This document shows, in pieces, positions 45,758 through 54,157 of a stretch of 64,000 nt of DNA. The notes beneath the pieces were generated by a model. That model was not told the origin of the DNA. It saw only the letters and a program-made list of their open reading frames with translations, and ran no database searches. Position 1 is the first letter of the stretch; each line of letters starts with the position of its first letter. The stretch spans positions 1-64,000 of the forward strand of contig JBJDYU010000018.1 of assembly GCA_051867615.1 (NCBI GenBank), read 5' to 3'. The stretch comes from RGIG5472 sp051867615 (lineage in GTDB: Bacteria > Bacillota > Clostridia > Oscillospirales > Oscillospiraceae). The position numbers were made by a program, and so were the translations under genes.

Positions 45758-47836
45758 TTACTCCACGCCCCGGGCGTACAGTCCCCGGGTGTAATCGGCG
45801 GGAACGTAGTCGTTTTCGCCTAAGTAGCGTCGAAAGACGCGGACGCATTCCTCCGGCGTTTCCGTGGTGAAACGGAGCCGGGCGAAGCGGAGGCCCAGGT
45901 TCTGATAGTCCCCTCTGTCCGCGAGAAAGAGGACCTTGGCGTTCTGCAGCTCGCTGCGGCAGCCAAAGGCGGGCAGGATGGGGAAGGCCGCACCGGTGCG
46001 GTCCCGCAGAACGTGGGGCGTTTCGCAGCGGCAGCCGAGACTGTTGCGGATGAGACAGTTTTCCGTCAGCATCAGCGGCAGGCGGCCATAGACGATGGCC
46101 TCCGTGGGCAGGGGCTTGCTGAGGTCCCGGATCTGCTCACGCCGCAGCTCAAAGGAGACCGTGGCGGAGGAAAGGCCCTGGCGCGCGGCAAAGAGCAGCG
46201 CCTGAGAGTTAAATAGGTTCAGCCCGAAGTCGCCCCGGAGGGTCAGCCCCAGCTCCCGCAGCAGGGGCAGCTGGCCGAGATTCCCTACCATCGCCGACAT
46301 GACTCCCGCGCTTTTTGCCGCGAGAAGCTGCCCGCGCAGCTTCGGCTCGTCTTTGTCCCGCCAGACGCGGGGCAGCACGGCGCAAAGCTCCGTCCGGCCC
46401 CGGAAAGGGGCGAGGTCCATTTCGCCCATCAGCTCCAGCGGGATATCCACCCGGGCGGGGCCGCAGGCGATCAGCTGCTCCGTCAGCTGCTCGGGGCGCT
46501 TGATGGAGCAGGTGAAGCGGGGCGGGCCGCTTTCCCCCGGCTCTCTCGGGGCCGGGACGAAGTCGTGTTCTGTTCGGGGCGTTACCTCCGTCCTGAGGGC
46601 GGCGAGACGGTCCAGCGCCTCCCGGCGCAGGGCGTTGAGCGCGGCGGCGCTGAGCATCAGCCCCGGCGCCAGCTCCACCGTCACTTCCTCCGCCCGGAAG
46701 GCGGTGCCGCCGGTCTTGCTGAGCCTTTGCGCCACTTCCTCCGCGGTGAGGGCGCGGCTGCGGGCGGCTTCCGGCACCGCGCCGAAAACCTCCGCCAGAT
46801 GGCCCTCCGCATCCTCCGCCGTGAGACGGGCGGGAACGCCCGGGTGCAGGCGGCAGACAAGACGGACGGAGGTCAGCCGCCGGTCTTCTTTTTCATAGAT
46901 GGCCCGGGCTTTCGCGTACAGCGCCTTCGGCTCCGGCGCGGCTTCCGCCCGGACGCCGAACATCTGCGGGCCTTTCCGGCCCTCCCAGTAGTCCTGCGTA
47001 AAGCCGTCGCGGCTGAAAATTTCCTCCAGCAGGCGAAGCTCCTCCGCCGTGGCGGAGCGGTTCTCCCGGATGAGCCGGGCGTAAACGTCCGTCACGAGAG
47101 CCACATACTCGGGCCGCTTCATGCGCCCCTCCAGCTTCAGGCACGCAACGCCCATCTCAGAGAGCTCCGGCACCTCCCGGGCAAGACAGCTGTCCTTCAG
47201 CGACAGGGGATGGCCGCCTGCCTTGCCGTCCACGCCGTAGGGCAGGCGGCAGGGCTGGGCGCAAAGGCCCCGGTTGCCGCTGCGTCCGCCGATGACGGCG
47301 CTCATGGCGCACTGGCCGCTGTAGCACATACAGAGCGCGCCGTGGACAAAGGACTCGATCTCAATGGGCGAACGCTCCGTGATGTACCGCGTGTCCTCCC
47401 GGGAGAGTTCCCTTGCCAGCACCGCCCGGGTCATGCCGAGACGCGCCGCCTCCTCCACGCCGCCAAGGGTAAACAGGCTCATCTGGGTGCTGGCGTGGAG
47501 GGGCGTCTCCGGCGTGATGCGCCGCAGCAGCTCCAGTACGCCGAAGTCCTGCACCAGAATCGCGTCCACGCCGCAGCGCGCGGCGTGCCGCGCCGTCTCC
47601 GCCGCGCCGCTTAGCTCCCGGTCGCTCAGCAGAGTGTTGAGCGTCAGATACACCTTCACGCCCCGGAGGTGGCAGTAGGCTACGGCCTCCCGGAACTCCT
47701 CCGCCGAGAAATTTTTCGCGTTGCGCCGGGCGTTGAAGTCGCCGAAGCCCAGGTACACCGCGTCCGCCCCCGCCTGCACGGCGGCAATGAGGGCCTCCCG
47801 GGACCCGGCGGGGGCCAGCAGCTCGGGACGGTTCAT
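45758..47836 (-). CDS. U32 peptidase-family protein, RlhA-like (DUF3656)
   Basis: A 692-residue protein. The N-terminal U32 barrel starts PAGSREALIAAVQAGADAVY (in part) and has the cysteine-rich signature FVHGALCMCYSGQC followed by NRGLCAQPCRLPY. A middle DUF3656-like region (about 370-480) and a C-terminal lobe follow. Family members YdcP/RlhA and TrhP are needed for rRNA or tRNA hydroxylation rather than classical proteolysis, and the Cys set suggests an iron-sulfur or metal site. Its start overlaps zapA by 4 nt, a pairing common in clostridia. Confidence 0.87.
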   Translation of the reverse strand: MNRPELLAPAGSREALIAAVQAGADAVYLGFGDFNARRNAKNFSAEEFREAVAYCHLRGVKVYLTLNTLLSDRELSGAAETARHAARCGVDAILVQDFGVLELLRRITPETPLHASTQMSLFTLGGVEEAARLGMTRAVLARELSREDTRYITERSPIEIESFVHGALCMCYSGQCAMSAVIGGRSGNRGLCAQPCRLPYGVDGKAGGHPLSLKDSCLAREVPELSEMGVACLKLEGRMKRPEYVALVTDVYARLIRENRSATAEELRLLEEIFSRDGFTQDYWEGRKGPQMFGVRAEAAPEPKALYAKARAIYEKEDRRLTSVRLVCRLHPGVPARLTAEDAEGHLAEVFGAVPEAARSRALTAEEVAQRLSKTGGTAFRAEEVTVELAPGLMLSAAALNALRREALDRLAALRTEVTPRTEHDFVPAPREPGESGPPRFTCSIKRPEQLTEQLIACGPARVDIPLELMGEMDLAPFRGRTELCAVLPRVWRDKDEPKLRGQLLAAKSAGVMSAMVGNLGQLPLLRELGLTLRGDFGLNLFNSQALLFAARQGLSSATVSFELRREQIRDLSKPLPTEAIVYGRLPLMLTENCLIRNSLGCRCETPHVLRDRTGAAFPILPAFGCRSELQNAKVLFLADRGDYQNLGLRFARLRFTTETPEECVRVFRRYLGENDYVPADYTRGLYARGVE

Positions 47837-48198
47837 CGGCGGTTCTGGTGGTTCTGCTGATTCTGCTGGTTCTGGTTTCCGCCCCGGTTATTATTCTGCA
47901 GGCGGAACAGCTCGCGCTTCAGCTCCGAGACCTCGCTCTTGGCGCGGTTGGCCTCGTCCAGATAGCCCTTGAGCTGGGAGCGGAGGTTTTCAGCGTTCTG
48001 CTGGGCCTTCATCAGCTCGTCCGCCAGATTCAGGGCGGTCAGCACGGCGGCGTCCGTCCGGCCCACCTTGGCGCCGCGCAGGGTCTCGGACATTTTGCTG
48101 TCCACATACTGCCCCACCTTCTGCATATAGGAGGGGGCTTCGTCCGCGAGGAGAGTGTATTCCTCGCCGCAGATGCTGATGACGATACGGTTTTCCAT
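47833..48198 (-). CDS. zapA: Cell division protein ZapA
   Basis: Bundles FtsZ at midcell. The 121-residue protein has a ZapA globular part (MENRIVISICGEEYTLLADE) and a coiled coil (about 55-100). The tail (about 103-121) is low-complexity, rich in N and Q with QNQQNQQNHQNRR, longer than in typical ZapA. The ATG at 48198 has a GGAGG site. It is translationally coupled to the U32 gene. Confidence 0.9.
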   Translation of the reverse strand: MENRIVISICGEEYTLLADEAPSYMQKVGQYVDSKMSETLRGAKVGRTDAAVLTALNLADELMKAQQNAENLRSQLKGYLDEANRAKSEVSELKRELFRLQNNNRGGNQNQQNQQNHQNRR

Positions 48199-48292
48199 GA
48201 CTGACCTCCATGTTCTCCGCGGGGAACTCCCGGCGTTTCTTTCTTTGCCGCGGCGCAGGGCCGCGGGGTATAGCGATACCAATACAATTTTC

Positions 48293-48301
48293 ATTATAGC
48301 A
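48293..48301 (-). promoter_or_regulatory. Promoter of zapA-U32-dut-maf-mre operon
   Basis: On the minus strand TGCTATAAT gives a perfect -10 (plus 48293-48298) with the TGn extension. No good -35 is seen. It is divergent from the DnaD-like gene promoter about 85 bp away. Confidence 0.55.
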
Positions 48302-48383
48302 CAAAAAAAGCGGGGGTAAATCCCCCTTTGGGAATTTTCCGGCGCAGCCGCGGCGGCAAATGCCGCCGGAGGCGAAATTTCTG

Positions 48384-48412
48384 TTTACGAAGCGGCGGGA
48401 ATCATGTAAAAT
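48384..48412 (+). promoter_or_regulatory. Promoter of the DnaD-like/DnaI unit
   Basis: TTTACG (48384-48389), a 17-nt spacer and TAAAAT (48407-48412), upstream of the ATG at 48444. Confidence 0.5.
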
Positions 48413-48443
48413 GGGGAGGAAACGAAGGAAGGGAGGCCCGGGT

Positions 48444-49373
48444 ATGGCGGATTACATATTGCAGCTCGCGAAAGAGGAGAGCGTCGCCATTCCCGCGGCG
48501 GCGGTGGATAAGCTGACGCAGCGGGGCGACGGAGACGCGGCGCTGCTGTATCTCTGCCTGCTGCGCCACCGGGGGCAGATCAGCGCCGGGAGCGTGGCGA
48601 AGGAGCTGCGCTTTTCGCCCGAACGGCAGCGGATTGCGGAGCAGGCGCTGGCGGAGCTGGGCCTTCTCGGGGAGCGGCGAAGCGGCCCTGTGGAACCCGC
48701 CGAGGAGCGGCCGTCATACAGCCAGACCGACGTAGCCGAGCGGCTGGAGGGGGACGAGACCTTCCGCCTGCTGCGGCAGGAGGTGGAGAAGCTGCTGGGC
48801 CGCCGCCTCACCACGGCGGACACCGCGATACTGCTGGGCCTGTACGACTACGTCTCCCTCCCGGCGGACGTGATCTACCAGCTGGCCTGCCACTGCGTGG
48901 AGCGGGCGGAGCGCTCCTACGGCCCCGGACGGCGGCCCACCCTGCGGCAGATCGAAAAAGAGGGCTACTTATGGAGCCGCCGGGGCATCGACAGTCTCCA
49001 GCGGGCCAACGCGTACTTAAAGACCTACCACCAGCGGCAGGAGCTGCTGCCGCAGTATATGCGGGCGCTGCAGCTGGGCGACCGCGCTCCCGCGCCGTCG
49101 GAGGAGAAGTATCTCACGGAGTGGATCGACATGGGCTTTCCGCCGGAGGCGGTGGCTCTGGCCTACGACAGGACCATGCTGCGCTGCCACGAGCTGAAAT
49201 GGGGCTATCTCGGCGGCATTTTGCGGCGCTGGCATGAAAAGGGCCTGCACACGGCGGAGGAGATCGAGCGCGGCGACAGCGCCGCGCCGAAGCGTGCCGA
49301 AGCGCCGGAGCGCAGGGCGGAAAAGGACAACGACATCCAGCAGTATGTGCAGAGGATGCACCGGAAGAAATAA
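48444..49373 (+). CDS. DnaD-domain replication protein
   Basis: A 309-residue protein resembling the Firmicutes DnaD/DnaB primosome proteins. The N-terminal winged-helix-like region (about 15-85) senses DNA. A first DnaD-type domain covers about 100-190, with RRLTTADTAILLGLYDYVSLP and the downstream ACHCVERA. A second helical domain is near 215-290 and ends in the family-like WGYLGGILRRWHEKGLHT. It would help load helicase at origins or stalled forks. The helicase loader follows 16 bp later. The GGGAGG site supports the ATG at 48444. Confidence 0.85.
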   Translation: MADYILQLAKEESVAIPAAAVDKLTQRGDGDAALLYLCLLRHRGQISAGSVAKELRFSPERQRIAEQALAELGLLGERRSGPVEPAEERPSYSQTDVAERLEGDETFRLLRQEVEKLLGRRLTTADTAILLGLYDYVSLPADVIYQLACHCVERAERSYGPGRRPTLRQIEKEGYLWSRRGIDSLQRANAYLKTYHQRQELLPQYMRALQLGDRAPAPSEEKYLTEWIDMGFPPEAVALAYDRTMLRCHELKWGYLGGILRRWHEKGLHTAEEIERGDSAAPKRAEAPERRAEKDNDIQQYVQRMHRKK

Positions 49374-49389
49374 AAGGGGGGGAGAGAGC

Positions 49390-50391
49390 GTGGCATACGA
49401 CGGAAAGCTGCTGCACCGGGCGCTGGAGCGCTTTGAGAGCGACAAACAGAAGCGGGAGGAGGACTTCCGCCTAAAGGAGAGCGAGCTGCTGCGGCGCATC
49501 CCCCGGCTGGCGGAGATCCAGGAGGAGCTGCGCCGGACCATGGCCCAGATCGTTTCCCGGGCGCTGCGCAGCGGCGGGGATGTGGAGGGGGCCATGCGGG
49601 AGATCCAGCGGGAGAATCTGGCGCTGCAGCGGGAGCGCGGCGAGATTTTGCGCAGCTATGGCCTCGCGGGGGACGCGCTGGAGTACCATCCCGCCTGCCC
49701 GCTTTGCGGCGACACGGGCTATACGGAGTCCGGGGTCTGCCGCTGCTTGAAGGCGTACTATGTCCGCGAGCAGATCGCGGAGCTGTCCCATCTGCTGGAT
49801 CTGGGAAACCAGAGCTTCGACACCTTCTCCTTTTCCTGGTACAGCCAGTGCCCGGACGAGCGCAGCGGCGTCTCGCCCCGGGAGAACATGGAGCTGATCT
49901 ACGAGACCTGCAGCAGCTACGCCTATAAATTCGGCCGCCATAAGGACAACCTGCTGCTGTTCGGGGAGCCGGGTCTGGGCAAGACCTTTCTCTCCGCCTG
50001 CATTGCCCGGGAGGTCAGCGAAAAGGGCTTCAGCGTGGTGTACGACACGGCGGGGCATATCTTCTCCCAGTTTGAGCGGCAGAAGTTCGGCCGGGACGGG
50101 GAGAACGGCGAGGCGGAGGACGAGGTGGCCCGGGTGCTGGGCTGCGACCTGCTCATCATGGACGACCTTGGCACGGAGCTTCTCACGGAATTCGTCCGCA
50201 GCGCCCTCTACCAGATCGTCAACGGCCGCCTGCAGGCGAAAAAATGCACCATCATCAACACGAACCTCCATCCCGCGGAGCTGGGACGGCGCTATTCGCC
50301 CCAGATCCGCTCCAGGCTCGAGGGGGAGTACCGCCAGCTGGCCTTCTTCGGGGAGGACATCCGGCGGCTGAAAAACGAGCAGTCGTACTGA
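49390..50391 (+). CDS. Replicative helicase loader, DnaC/DnaI-type AAA+ ATPase
   Basis: A 333-residue ATPase that loads DnaB-type helicase. A helical N-terminal part is followed by a zinc-binding-like CPLCGDTGYTESGVCRC (about 104-120). Walker A is GEPGLGKT (about 195-202) and Walker B LLIMDDLGTE. The box VII/sensor region holds TNLHPAEL. The start is a GTG at 49390 behind GGGGGGAGAG; the upstream open frame is the end of the DnaD-like gene. Together the two genes form a primosome unit. Confidence 0.9.
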   Translation: MAYDGKLLHRALERFESDKQKREEDFRLKESELLRRIPRLAEIQEELRRTMAQIVSRALRSGGDVEGAMREIQRENLALQRERGEILRSYGLAGDALEYHPACPLCGDTGYTESGVCRCLKAYYVREQIAELSHLLDLGNQSFDTFSFSWYSQCPDERSGVSPRENMELIYETCSSYAYKFGRHKDNLLLFGEPGLGKTFLSACIAREVSEKGFSVVYDTAGHIFSQFERQKFGRDGENGEAEDEVARVLGCDLLIMDDLGTELLTEFVRSALYQIVNGRLQAKKCTIINTNLHPAELGRRYSPQIRSRLEGEYRQLAFFGEDIRRLKNEQSY

Positions 50392-50425
50392 AAAGAAGCA
50401 GAATTGTGCGAATACAGGACAAAAG

Positions 50426-50466
50426 GACCTGTCGCAGAATCAAAAATTCTGCGGCAGGTCTTTTTT
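50426..50466 (+). terminator. Terminator downstream of the helicase loader
   Basis: GACCTGTCGCAGAAT (50426-50440) pairs with ATTCTGCGGCAGGTC (50446-50460, one G-T wobble) and is followed by six T. Confidence 0.85.
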
Positions 50467-50586
50467 CATGCCGAGCAGGGAACTCAAGCAGCTTGGGTGT
50501 GGAAAAGATTCTGTTTTTGGGAACAGCAAAGCTGACCCTGTCACAAAAACAGGCCCAAATGTGGATCATATTCTTTTCACAGCCGG

Positions 50587-52143
50587 CTATGCGATCTGAA
50601 TTTCAGAAAGATGGGTTTTCAAACGGCCGTTTTCCCGCTTCATCCAAAGCTTTTTCAGATTAAACGCCATAGCCAGAAAGAACAGCTCTGTTCGGACATT
50701 CGCCCTACCTCTTGTCAGGAAACGCCGGAAACCAAAGTCCGTTTTGAGCAGCGCAAATGCCCCCTCCACCTGAATGGAACGGCACATTCTCAGGTAGATT
50801 CCCTGCTGGGTGGTAATATTCGCCTGAGATTCAGCCCGCCTCTCCCAAAAGGTCTTACGCAGCATGACTTCTTTTGGAGCGTCCGGATCCTTGGCCTTGC
50901 AGCATGCATTCCTTTGGGGACAACCTTTGCAGTCTTCACATCGATACCACGCCGTGGTAACAGGCTGTTCTCCTTCTAACTGCGTACATTCACGCCGGAG
51001 AGAAAGCTTACGGCCCTGAGCGCAGAGGAAGCAGTCCTCCTCCGCATCATACCGCATATTCTCAATGCGCCCGACCTGTTGCTTGAATTTCTTCGTTTTC
51101 CGAGCCTCGTAATTTGCCGGCTTGATAAAGCTTATCTGCCCGTTTTGATCCAGAAACAGATAATTCTCCAGACTTTCATATCCAGCGTCTGCGGTCACTT
51201 TCTCATACTTGACCTGCTGTCTTTTCTGCAAATTTTTCAGGAACGGAACCAACGTACCATAATCCGTTCGGTTTGAGAAGACGTCTATGCCTGTTATGTA
51301 TTCACTGTTTACAGCGATCTGCACGTTATATCCTGGCTTCAACTGACCATTGCGCATGTGGTCATCCTTCATCCGCATGAATGTGGCGTCCGGATCGGTC
51401 TTGGAATAGCTGTTCCTTCCGGAACCCATGATTTGCAGAGATTCTTCATACCGTTCCCACCGCTGCCGCAGTTCATCCAGCGTTTCCCACCCGCGTTGCT
51501 CTTCGCTTTTCCGGTGGCCTTTCCCGGTTACAAATGAGATGCCTGCTTTGCGTTCCTCCAGGTATTCCCGCAAATCTTCCAGCTTTTGCAGACCGGTGGC
51601 TTTTTCCACCTTCTCCCGCACTGCCTGCAGCTGCTTTTCCACGCTTCCCCGCCAACAGAAGGTATACCGACCGGCTCGGCTTTCGATCTTTGTCCCGTCG
51701 ATAAATACTGCTTCGTGGTCAGTCTCGCCTTGCTGTTCCAGCAGCCTTACATACTGGTAGAACAGACCTTCCGCGGCTTGGGTGCATCGTCCTGTCCGGA
51801 ACCGCGCAAAAGTTGCATGGTCCGGTGTCGGCTCATCCTCCAGTAGCCACATGAAGTCCACACGGTACCGGCAGGCTTCTTCCAGTTTCCGGCTGGAGTA
51901 GATCCCACACTGGTACCCGTACACCATTACCTTAAACAGCACTCGCGGGTCGACCTTCGATTTCCGCCCTTTGGGCGAATAGGCGCGATACAGTTCCCTG
52001 TAATCCAGTTCCTCAAGCTGGGCGCTTGTCAGTCGGACGGGTGCGTTCTCCGGCAATAAAATTTCATTGTTCAGCGCAAGAACCAGTTGACCATTTCGCT
52101 CACATACGGTACACTGGTCTTGCGTTTTGGGATTTTTCTTCAC
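50587..52143 (-). mobile_element. IS1182-family-type insertion sequence, transposase intact
   Basis: One intact 518-residue DDE transposase. The N-terminal part is SPKGRKSKVDPRVLFKVMVYG. The first catalytic Asp is in AVFIDGTKIES, the second in VTADAGYES, and the Glu in QVEGAFALLKTDFGFRRF, with a Cys-rich CEDCKGCPQRNAC knuckle between. This layout matches IS1182-type transposases. Codon use is more A/T-rich than in the neighbours, which fits recent arrival. I could not define terminal inverted repeats or a target duplication, so only the coding span is given. A hairpin lies outside each end (50426-50466 and 52161-52208). Confidence 0.9.
50587..52143 (-). CDS. IS1182-type transposase
   Basis: The full-length open frame of 518 codons within the insertion sequence described above. 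No frameshift or internal stop is present, so the element may be active. The ATG at 52143 follows an AGAAAAAT-type weak ribosome site. It is oriented against the helicase-loader operon and toward its terminator. Confidence 0.92.
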   Translation of the reverse strand: MKKNPKTQDQCTVCERNGQLVLALNNEILLPENAPVRLTSAQLEELDYRELYRAYSPKGRKSKVDPRVLFKVMVYGYQCGIYSSRKLEEACRYRVDFMWLLEDEPTPDHATFARFRTGRCTQAAEGLFYQYVRLLEQQGETDHEAVFIDGTKIESRAGRYTFCWRGSVEKQLQAVREKVEKATGLQKLEDLREYLEERKAGISFVTGKGHRKSEEQRGWETLDELRQRWERYEESLQIMGSGRNSYSKTDPDATFMRMKDDHMRNGQLKPGYNVQIAVNSEYITGIDVFSNRTDYGTLVPFLKNLQKRQQVKYEKVTADAGYESLENYLFLDQNGQISFIKPANYEARKTKKFKQQVGRIENMRYDAEEDCFLCAQGRKLSLRRECTQLEGEQPVTTAWYRCEDCKGCPQRNACCKAKDPDAPKEVMLRKTFWERRAESQANITTQQGIYLRMCRSIQVEGAFALLKTDFGFRRFLTRGRANVRTELFFLAMAFNLKKLWMKRENGRLKTHLSEIQIA

Positions 52144-52160
52144 AAATTAATTCTAACGCA

Positions 52161-52208
52161 AACACCGCGGATAGGAAACCCTTTTGGGCTCCTATCCGCG
52201 GTGTTTTT
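52161..52208 (+). terminator. Strong hairpin between the IS and the YcxB-like gene
   Basis: Perfect 16-bp arms AACACCGCGGATAGGA and TCCTATCCGCGGTGTT (52161-52176, 52190-52205) are followed by TTT on the plus strand. It may be the original convergent terminator separated from the helicase-loader gene by the IS, or an element end structure. Confidence 0.65.
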
Positions 52209-52302
52209 CTTAGACGCTATTTTGCAACGCGCCCTTTTATGTCTGTTTGGTGTTCCGCGTACATTCGGCGGGGCGCTGCTGTTTTGCCGCTTTTCCGCCG
52301 GT

Positions 52303-52857
52303 TTATCCCCGCTGCAGGTCCAGCTTGTCCTTGGGGGCGAAAGCGCGGAACATCTCCCGCAGCTTCCTGGTGTCGGCCTTCACATCGTCCAGCTGATGCT
52401 TGGGGATGAGGAAGACCGTCTTTTTGTCGGGGTAGATAAAGAAATCGGAGTTGGTCTCCCGGATGAGCTGCATCTTGTCGTAGTACACCCGCACGTCCGT
52501 GGTGCCGTCGGTGATGTAGATGCCGCCGGGATTGATGAGCACGTCCACCTTGTAGTCGTGGCTCAGGCCCGCCTGATACTTCTGGCTGATGTTGAAGGCG
52601 ATGAGGAAACGCAGCAGGAAGTAGGGGACAATAAGGCCCACCACCATGCCGATGGAGCAGGAGACGAGGAGCTGCGTGGTGTTCAGTCCGCCGAAGATGC
52701 GGTCCGCGATAAGGCGGGCCAGGGCGGTGATGAGCACCATGCAGATCAGGATGTACTTCCGGCCCTCGCGGACGCCGGTGTACTGCTGGAACCGTATGGT
52801 TTCCTCCTGGCGGATGACGAAGCTGTGCCGGTATTCCAGAGCCTCCATGCTTTCCAT
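52303..52857 (-). CDS. YcxB-like membrane protein
   Basis: A 184-residue protein of unknown role. Two adjacent membrane segments (about 34-54 and 63-92) are followed by a C-terminal soluble domain of YcxB type (about 105-170, with SHDYKVDVLINPGGIYITDG and FFIYPDKKTVFLIPK). No catalytic motif is seen. A GGAGG site precedes the ATG. It stands alone between the IS and a plus-strand promoter. Confidence 0.75.
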   Translation of the reverse strand: MESMEALEYRHSFVIRQEETIRFQQYTGVREGRKYILICMVLITALARLIADRIFGGLNTTQLLVSCSIGMVVGLIVPYFLLRFLIAFNISQKYQAGLSHDYKVDVLINPGGIYITDGTTDVRVYYDKMQLIRETNSDFFIYPDKKTVFLIPKHQLDDVKADTRKLREMFRAFAPKDKLDLQRG

Positions 52858-53002
52858 AGCGAATCCTCCCTAACGTCTTGCTCACCTCATAGGACGTTTT
52901 GCCCGCAAGGTAGGACCCTATTCTAAAGCATATCGGGTAAAATGTCAAATCCGCTTTGCGCAGGGGCTTTGACGGTCACGACTCCGGCACTTTCACCGGT
53001 CA

Positions 53003-53031
53003 TTGAAACGGGCGGGGAGCTGTGGTAATAT
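53003..53031 (+). promoter_or_regulatory. Promoter of the GNAT gene
   Basis: TTGAAA (53003-53008), 17 nt, TAATAT (53026-53031). The start codon is about 30 bp downstream. Confidence 0.65.
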
Positions 53032-53061
53032 GAGAGAAAGAGCAGCCGTTATGTATGGGTG

Positions 53062-53502
53062 ATGGAAATGTATATCAGGAAACTCAATACAGAAGAAATA
53101 TGTGAGGCGTTGCCTCTCGTCTGGCGCGTGTTCTGTGAATATGAAGCGGTCGATTATCCGGCATCCGGAAAGCAGGCGTTCTGGGATGCGATCCATTCGG
53201 AAGCGTATATTCAGATGTTGACTGCCTACGGCGCATATGACGGGGATGGCCTGCTGGGAATCATTGCGACAAGGAACGGGGGCCGGCATCTGGCGCTTTT
53301 CTTTGTAGAGGGACGGCATCATAACGAGGGGATCGGCCGCAGGCTCTGGGAAGCCGTGCTTTCTGAAAGCACAGCAGAGAAAATAACGGTGCATTCCTCC
53401 CTCTATGCGGTGGAAATATACAAAAAACTGGGCTTCGTTCCAACTGCCGAGCTTCAGTCGGAGGGCGGAATTCAATACCTGCCTATGGCGTATCAGAGGT
53501 AA
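53062..53502 (+). CDS. GNAT-family N-acetyltransferase
   Basis: About 146 residues with a complete GNAT fold: N-terminal IRKLNTEEICEALPLVWRVF, beta4 region HLALFFVEGRHHNEGIGRRLWE with the acetyl-CoA loop (here HHNEGIGRRL in place of RGxGIG), and the C-terminal VEIYKKLGFVPT. The substrate is unknown. The start is uncertain: GTG 53059, ATG 53062 and ATG 53068 are all in frame and none has a strong ribosome site. Base composition is more A/T-rich than the neighbours, so transfer is possible. Confidence 0.82.
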   Translation: MEMYIRKLNTEEICEALPLVWRVFCEYEAVDYPASGKQAFWDAIHSEAYIQMLTAYGAYDGDGLLGIIATRNGGRHLALFFVEGRHHNEGIGRRLWEAVLSESTAEKITVHSSLYAVEIYKKLGFVPTAELQSEGGIQYLPMAYQR

Positions 53503-53590
53503 ATGCCGCCCGCGCCTTGCAAAGAGCGCGGATGGATGGTACAGTGCCTGTCGTCAGGCCCGTTCACAGGGCCGGGAGGAGGAAAGAAGC

Positions 53591-54103
53591 ATGGTCATAT
53601 TGATCGCGGGGGCGTCCCACACGGGAAAGACCGTGCTGGCGCAGCGGCTGCTGGAGAAGTACAAAATGCCCTACCTCTCCATCGACCACCTGAAAATGGG
53701 CCTGATCCGGAGCGGAAACACGGCCCTGACGCCGGAGGACGATGAGGCGCTCACCGCCTATCTCTGGCCCATCGTGCGGGAGATGGTCAGGACCGCCATA
53801 GAAAACCGGCAGGACCTGATCGTGGAGGGCTGCTACATCCCCTTTGACTGGAAGAAGGATTTTGACGAGGTATATCTGCGGCACATCCGCTATTGCTGCC
53901 TTATTCTGTCGCGGGACTACATTGAAAAGCACTTTGCGGAGATCCGGCGGCACGCCAATGACATCGAAACCCGCCTGGACGACTCCGCCTGCACGATGGA
54001 AGCGCTGCTGGCGGAGAACGCCGCGAATCTGGAGCTGTGCCAAAAGCACGGCTGCGAGTACCTCCTGATCGACGGAGAATATAAGGTCGATTTCTCCTTA
54101 TAA
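53591..54103 (+). CDS. Small P-loop kinase-like protein
   Basis: A 170-residue P-loop NTPase with Walker A GASHTGKT (residues 7-14) right at the N-terminus, followed by SIDHLKMGLIRSG. The segment IVEGCYIPF and a lid-like region with RHANDIETRLDD come next. It resembles zeta-toxin, adenylate or 2-phosphoglycerate kinase-type small kinases, but I cannot name the substrate. A GGGAGGAGG site precedes the ATG. No antitoxin-like partner lies next to it, which argues against a toxin. It follows the GNAT gene by 88 bp. Confidence 0.72.
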   Translation: MVILIAGASHTGKTVLAQRLLEKYKMPYLSIDHLKMGLIRSGNTALTPEDDEALTAYLWPIVREMVRTAIENRQDLIVEGCYIPFDWKKDFDEVYLRHIRYCCLILSRDYIEKHFAEIRRHANDIETRLDDSACTMEALLAENAANLELCQKHGCEYLLIDGEYKVDFSL

Positions 54104-54112
54104 AACAGCGCG

Positions 54113-54144
54113 CAAAAGCGCCCCGGCTTGATAGCCGGGGCGCT
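54113..54144 (-). terminator. Shared terminator of the kinase-like and VanW genes
   Basis: Perfect arms AGCGCCCCGGCT and AGCCGGGGCGCT (54117-54128, 54133-54144) with a TGAT loop; TTTT follows on the minus strand. It separates two convergent genes and probably stops both. Confidence 0.78.
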
Positions 54145-54157
54145 GTCTCTTATACGC

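Noticed and set aside
50400..52260. Terminal inverted repeats of the insertion sequence
   Set aside because: Compared both flanks on both strands; no convincing matching ends or target duplication, so boundaries were not assigned.
53591..54103. Zeta-toxin/antitoxin module
   Set aside because: The small P-loop protein has kinase-like motifs but there is no antitoxin-like gene beside it; the neighbour is a GNAT acetyltransferase.
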